Positions 58,641 through 64,000 of a DNA stretch of 64,000 nucleotides are shown piece by piece. The DNA is from Physcomitrium patens (Eukaryota; Streptophyta; Bryopsida; Funariales; Funariaceae): positions 13,461,756 through 13,525,755 of the forward strand of contig NC_037254.1 of assembly GCF_000002425.4 (NCBI RefSeq), given 5' to 3'. Within the stretch, counting starts at the first letter, position 1, and each line of letters opens with the position of its first letter. Under the pieces are notes generated by a model. The model searched no databases. It was not told where the DNA came from and saw nothing but the letters and a program-made list of their open reading frames with translations. Made by a program: the position numbers and the translations under genes.

Positions 58641-59490
58641 TTATTTTAAAAGATACAATGAAGTAAAATGCCATCTTTTCCTTGCTTATACAAAGCATCA
58701 CCAATCATTGTTTATGGTGCACTTTGCAAAATTAAGCGTTTTTTAAGTTTCTCACTAAATGAAGGTAGAAATGTTTTAAATATCAAAAATTGAATTATTT
58801 CACTATACTTCAATGAAATCACATCCACATCAAATATATCAGTATTGAAAAGTATATCAGGAACATGTTTATTGCCTAAGATATTGGACAATCTGGATAA
58901 ATGGTTAGCATTCACATGATTCTTCCCAAGTCTTACAATAATAATAAAATTGAATTCCTATAGTAATATCCATCTAGCAATGCATCTACTCAACTAAGGC
59001 TTATTAATCATATATTTTAGGGCATCATGATCCACATAAAACATGAATGAATAACCTAACAAATAATGCCAAAATTTCTAAATTGAATACATCATGTCCA
59101 AAGCTTCCAGTTCAGTAGTAATGTAATTTTATTTGGTAGCCGCCAATTGTCAACTAGCATAATATATTCGATGATCTAAGCCCTTTTCATCCTTCTGACT
59201 TAACACAGATCCAATAGCAATGTTAGATGCATCAACATACACATGAAATGGCTTAGTCCAAAAAGAGACTACTAATACTGAAGCAGATACTAATTTTTGC
59301 TTCAATTCTTCAAACGCCATTATACACTCTTTAATTCAAACTAGATTGGTCCCATTTGACAGAGGTTTCTTTAAAAGATTAATCAAAGGTTGACAGATGA
59401 TTGCAAACTAATGAATAAATCAACGATAATAATTGACATGGTCAATAAAACTACGAACACCCCACACTATCTATGGTCTTAGCAGGTTCA
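58641..59490 (-). pseudogene. RNase H of element H
   Basis: 58712-58915 carries MNANHLSRLSNILGNKHVPD, the usual DHLSRL end of RNase H. The body to 59490 shows an AIGSVLSQKDEKGLDHRIYY-like block in broken frames. Inactive. Confidence 0.6.
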
Positions 59491-59497
59491 TTAAGTA

Positions 59498-60120
59498 CTA
59501 AACTTTATCAAGATAAGTAGCAATACCACATTTGGAGACTATGTGTCTTAAGAATTTTCTAGATGGAATACCAAATTGGTATTTATCAGAGTTCAACGAT
59601 ATCCCATATGTAGCACATTGATCCAAATATTTGCCTAGGCATTTCAAATAATCTTGTTTTGTACTGAAAGTACAAAAATCATCTAAAAATATTTCCATAA
59701 ATATTTATAAATAATCCTAAAATACCTAAGTTATCATCCTCTAAAACATCGCTGGAGCATTACATAACCCAAATGGCATAATACAATAAGCAAATGTTTT
59801 CCAGTCCAAAGTGAAAGTAGTCTTTAGTGGATCTTCTTTTGCAATTTTAACTTGATTATAAGTAAAAAATCCATCTAAAAAAGAATAATATTCATGCCCT
59901 GCTATGGCATCTAATATACTATCCATAAAAGGTAATCGAAAGTAATCTTTCTTGGTAGCCATATTTAGTTTCCGAAAGTTCTCACAAATTCTGATTTTTC
60001 CATTCTTCTTCGATACTATCATGATTGGAGAAACCTACTCATTGTTTGGTATTGGATAAATAAAACCAACCTCAATAAGTTTGTCTAATTTCTCTCTCAC
60101 CATTAGAAAATATTTTAGAT
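59498..60120 (-). pseudogene. Reverse transcriptase of element H
   Basis: 59741-60022: IVSKKNGKIRICENFRKLNM, FLDGFFTYNQVKIAKEDPLK and YCIMPFGLCNAPAMF. 59498-59698: MEIFLDDFCTFSTKQDYLKC, ATYGISLNSDKYQFGIPSRK and HIVSKCGIA. The FLDD catalytic box is intact. A short break at about 59700-59740 and stops upstream (YPIPNNE, stop, VSPIM) disrupt the protein. MPFGLCNAPATF and FLDDFxVFS are typical of Tat/Athila. Confidence 0.8.
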
Positions 60121-60379
60121 TAAGTCAACATTGCTTTGATGGACAGGTTAAGCATCCTCTTCCAAAATGATCTGATTCTTGCAGACTTCCATGGGGATAC
60201 CTTTCAAATGAGCATAAATCCAAGTAAAAGCAGATTTATGGTGAATAAAAAATTCTTTTCAACATGTCAACTCCTGATCTTGAATACCTTTGTAAATTTT
60301 AATTGTCTGACATATTTCATTTATTGCCAAGTTATTAATTTGACATAAATATTGAGCTTCCTTTTTTTGTTTCAACTCC

Positions 60380-61030
60380 TCATGGTTTTGATCCATTCGT
60401 CAAGTCTGACATATTGGAGGTACTCAATTCTAATCCTAGTACACTGACTCGGTGCACATCATATTTGTTCATCCAATTTGTAATAACATGATCGAAATTT
60501 TCCATATTTGATGGATATATCAAATATTCTTCCGATCCTCCACATTGATACACTATCCCATGGTGTTGAGTTGTCTTGAAAGACAATCCCTTCTTTGATA
60601 CAATGACATCTTCATTAGAACTGAGCTCATCGTCAGATATCAATTTAGATGCTAGCATTTGAAATTCTTGATGATAATATACTTGGTACATTTATAATAC
60701 CAACTTGTCTTTGCCTCTCCCAATCATCAAAGTACAACAACTCCAATCATTCTTGGTTTTTTCTTGATAAAACCATGGTCGTTCTAATAAAATTAGATAT
60801 GATAAAGTTGAACATTGTAACCAAAAAATGATATAGTCTATTTTGTATTCAATAACAGTAATTATGGTTTGAATATTTTGCAAGTTATCTATTGGTTTAA
60901 CCCGACTATGATCTATCATCTGTAATACCAATGTCATGGGTACTAAATATGTTAAGTCTAAAGTATCTATTGTATCTACGTTCATTAAATTGATGCTAGA
61001 GCTACCATCCACTTGAATTCCAGAAATCAT
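60380..61030 (-). pseudogene. Protease and linker of element H
   Basis: 60692-61030: MISGIQVDGSSSINLMNVDT has a DGSS loop at the active-site position, followed by TYLVPMTLVLQMIDHSRVKP and YLILLERPWFYQEK (the ILGRPWL block). 60380-60691: linker VYYHQEFQMLASKLISDDEL, SSNEDVIV and NMENFDHVITNWMNKYDVHR. Both pieces are open with adjacent frames. Confidence 0.65.
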
Positions 61031-61099
61031 AACACTGTTTATTCATATGTTGATGGTTGGCGTACTTGGATTAGGATTCAAACTGATATCAAGAACTTC

Positions 61100-63642
61100 T
61101 TTGTTGCCTTACTTATGCTGTGTTAATAATGAATTCAATATAAAATAACACTTTAGTGTGATTTCTAGAAGTTGCTTCATCCAAATAGAAGGTTGAATAG
61201 CATCCAAATCTTTCAGAATGTCATAAGGCTCTATGTTTAAAAAAAATTCCAATGCCCTCTTTTTTTTCATTTGTTTCAACTTTATCCCTCGAGGTAATAT
61301 ATTTTTCTTTCTTGGACTCGAATTTTAAATAGCTAGAGGAATTTCTCAAAATGTCTGTCTACGAAAAGATCTTTTAATGGATAAGACGTCTTCTAGAACT
61401 GCACAAAGGATGGAACTAATTTAGGTTGAGCTGAGACCTCGATGGTTGGAACCTCATTGGTTAGAGTAGATGGGCCAGGTCTCATCATTGATAAGATGAC
61501 CGAAACTAGATTTGATGTTCTCATAATTGAGTTGAATTGGTCTTTTGCAAGTGATTCATCCAAGTGTTGAATTGGTCTTTTTTTCTTTTGTTAGCTCTTG
61601 GTAAGAATTGCTTAGATACGTTCCATCCAATTTATCGAGGAATCTTGAGAACCTCGATTATTATCTTTGATCTTAATTTGTAGCTAGATCTATTGATCAC
61701 AGTTGTTGAAATTGAATGGAGCATTACACTATTGATATGTATACCTCAATTATTTACAATTTCTACAAACTAAAGCATAGTCATCATTGTATCTTGATTA
61801 GGATATTCACTAGAATAATAACCAATCTGCCTGCAATGATAACAATGAAATGATCTTCTTCCACCTTTATCAGGCATATTGGATGTCTCCATTGGTATAT
61901 ATCGATTGGGCCTGTTCCAAATTGAATTGATAAATGATCCCAGTTGTCCTACTGGTATGGAGGTAATTTGAATCAATTGCAGTGATGGAAAATATTATTG
62001 ATATCTCGGCTATTCCTTCACATAGTTATGGGACTTCGAAGCAAAATCCAAATGATAATTTGGACCTTAAAAGTTATTGAAGGCTTGATTTTGCTTATTT
62101 GAAGAATTTCTATTTCAACCAAATATATTTTCTGTTCAAACTTGATTGACATTCCATTGAGTGGATGGAATCATGGTTTGATTATCAAGTTGTTGTTACT
62201 TTTTTTAATTCCAACAATTAGCTACCAAATGCTTTTTTCTACAAAATATACAATGCACCATCATTTATGGAAGAAAGGGGTATTTTGTTACCAAATGACC
62301 TTAGCCCTTATAATTACTGTACTATACATTGGACCTAGTATTGGTAGGTTTTTGCCTCTTTTCTTTATCTTTTATCATATTGACTGCCATTTCGTCCATT
62401 TTCTTAATCAAATTTAACAACAAGATTTGATTAGATTCCTTCCAAGCTAATACTATTAGCAACTCTGTCGTAGTCAATGGTTGCTGCTAATAAGAGAAGT
62501 ATGGAGATTACAATGTTGTCATATTTGATGGTATAGCTTCCAACAAGGTGACATTAATTCTTCCTTGTGTATTGGTACTTGAATTGGTACTTGTATCAAA
62601 CATTCTAGAATAACTAATCACTACTCCATTCTATGCCGAGATTTGATAATCTCCTTGAACTAGAATCATAGTGGCTCCCATATTTAAAAATTGGTCATAA
62701 TGGCATTTCTTCCAAATCTTGGCTTGATTAAGAGATGTAGTTATTGTATTTGGTTGAGTCTCTTTTATAAATATTTTTAGTTTGGATGGGTACAATCCAT
62801 TGATTAATATGGACAATATAAAAGCCTATGGCATTTGATGATTCAGCCACTTATGAAGTATATTTACCACACTGCCATAGTATGATTCCACTACCTCTCT
62901 TAGACTCATTTTGCTATTCATTAATCTTTTTCAAAGTCGATCTTCAAAACAAATTGAGTAAAAATGGATTAAAAATGTATTCTTCAATGCCTCTCAATCA
63001 GAGAATTGACCCATGGGTTGGTAGTTATACCATTCACAAACTGTGTCTTTTAAGGTTGTTGACAACCATTGCAATCAAATATCTTCAATTCTGCCATTAT
63101 TGGCTACATATGTAGTTAGGAACTGAGACAAGTATTGATCTAGATCTACATCTAGCAAGCTCCTAAAAGTAAATAATGGAGCTAAGCTAGTTGTGCAATC
63201 ACCAATGTTTCCCATTTGGATTGCTATTGGAACTTCTAGACCACTTGTCATCATTGAAGAGGATAATTTGCCTCTTAATCTCTTATTAAAATAACCACTG
63301 CCTTTTCCAAATGTCATTTTCAAACTTTCCAACCTCCTCAATATGCTATTAGTATCCTTGAATAAGTGTATTAATTGAATTGGAGGTAAAAATGACGTAT
63401 TTTAAAATACACTGAATTGGCCCTTATTGGCAAGCAATTTATGCTATTCTATGGAACGAATTTTGATAGAATCGACAGTTTTTGCTATTGAAGAAGTACC
63501 GAATGGAGTACTTAATTTTTTTATATTTCTTCCATTTATAATTAACAAACTCAAGAGATATGCTGGACTATTGGCAAAAAAATTTACGAATGCTCTTGAC
63601 AATTTTTTTAATGGTATATATGTCTAAAATATTAGAAGTCAT
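61100..63642 (-). pseudogene. Gag with zinc knuckle, element H
   Basis: An ATG at 63642 (MTSNILDIYTIKKIVKSIRK) leads, after a slip in a T run, into FFANSPAYLLSLLIINGRNI and FLPPIQLIHLFKDTNSILRR. Then come SGLEVPIAIQMGNIGDCTTS and FRSLLDVDLDQYLSQFL, and the retrotransposon-Gag core KDTVCEWYNYQPMGQFSD and MSLREVVESYYGSVVNILHK (62840-63080), then SILINGLYPSKLKIFIKETQ. The knuckle at about 61800-61840 reads CYHCRQIGYYSSEY, with His and the last Cys both changed to Tyr. Several stops. The linker to protease is included. Confidence 0.7.
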
Positions 63643-63964
63643 AGTTGCATGCAACTATGGCTTAATCTAACTTTATTGATGCTTCTTTTTTAACTTGTGT
63701 TCTTGCTTATTTTACAATAATTTTCTTGCTTGTGCTCTCTCTTGTCTTTCTTTCATCTGGCATATTTTTTTTACTATAATGTTTTTATTCTTAATAACCA
63801 TAATCTTTCAATATGTACTGTTGAATTTGCTTCCTAATTTCCATCTAACTACATATTTTTCTTCACTTTTGAACCAATTTTGATTTTATAAGCTCTTTGC
63901 GTAACATCCAAAACTATTCATTTAGTAGTTAATTCCTAACACTCAATAATATTGTTGATCTCTA
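63643..63964 (-). other. 5' leader of element H
   Basis: This lies between the PBS and the Gag start, on the minus strand. No coding frame or repeated hairpin like those of copies A-F was seen. Confidence 0.5.
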
Positions 63965-63976
63965 GCAACGGCGCCA
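63965..63976 (-). other. tRNA-Asp primer binding site of H
   Basis: The minus strand reads TGGCGCCGTTGC, perfectly complementary to the 3' end of plant tRNA-Asp (…GCAACGGCGCCA). The next bases (TAGAGAT, compare CGGGGAT) are decayed. It starts three bases from the LTR edge, the normal spacing. Confidence 0.85.
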
Positions 63977-63979
63977 AAA

Positions 63980-64000
63980 TGTGATTGTCATTTTATTTAT
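63980..64000 (-). repeat. 5' LTR of element H, first 21 bp
   Basis: TGTGATTGTCATTTTATTTA matches 54687 onward with few differences. The rest lies outside the window. Confidence 0.7.

Larger units (their letters stand above)
54687..64000 (-). mobile_element. Tat/Athila-like Ty3/Gypsy element H (runs off right end)
   Basis: At the right edge the plus strand reads GCAACGGCGCCA (63965-63976), the 3' end of plant tRNA-Asp, so the minus strand carries the PBS; the 5' LTR begins at 63980 (TGTGATTGTCATTTTAT). The same LTR edge, TGTGGTTGTCATTTTAC, recurs at 54687 and marks the 3' LTR. Minus-strand order: PBS, Gag, protease, RT, RNase H, integrase, extra ORF, 3' LTR. FLDDF in RT, the integrase type and the tRNA-Asp PBS point to the Tat/Athila branch, which often has extra ORFs. 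Confidence 0.8.

Overview
The window looks like nuclear DNA of a land plant with a large, AT-rich, repeat-filled genome. It holds one convincing intact gene, a WDR5-type WD40 protein with a single intron. The rest is decayed LTR retrotransposons, one Tc1-like DNA transposon and AT microsatellites. The organism cannot be named from the sequence. The mix of Ty3/Gypsy lineages plus a Tc1-type transposon makes a non-flowering plant (bryophyte, lycophyte, fern or gymnosperm) my guess, which is inference.

Layout: 1-895 is the 5' end of Ty3/Gypsy element F on the minus strand: Gag start, a leader with four stem-loops, and a 505-bp LTR whose U3 is an array of heat-shock-element modules. 896-10640 is gene-poor AT-rich DNA with a diverged tandem repeat, an inverted-repeat unit, a GC-richer islet with a 58-codon ORF, a 97-bp palindrome and a 1233-bp Tc1-like element with TA target duplication. 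10640-13560 is the gene island: a GC-rich promoter with a possible divergent ORF, then WDR5. 14530-28233 holds three copies of one chromodomain Ty3/Gypsy family: G (3' end only, plus strand), A (minus) and B (minus, complete, 561-bp LTRs, 5-bp duplication GAAAT). 28234-31360 is AT-rich spacer. 31361-45871 is copy C (minus), whose 5' LTR is split by D, an unrelated Ty3/Gypsy element with 1.4-1.5-kb LTRs. 45872-49068 is a further decayed Gypsy internal fragment (I). 49069-54312 is copy E (plus), cut by a D-family LTR (D2), which is cut in turn by H, a Tat/Athila-like element that runs off the right end.

Three observations stand out. (1) The F LTR is built like a heat-inducible promoter: near-continuous alternating GAA/TTC modules directly upstream of a TATA box. 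(2) The 5' leaders of F, A, B and C carry repeated small stem-loops with a conserved loop around GTGGATTACC and stems that differ yet stay complementary. (3) H carries, downstream of integrase, an additional ORF of about 568 codons ending in an acidic coiled coil; it has many in-frame stops, mostly TAG, but holds one frame throughout. Nearly all transposon proteins here are broken, and many stops look like C-to-T decay of methylated cytosines.
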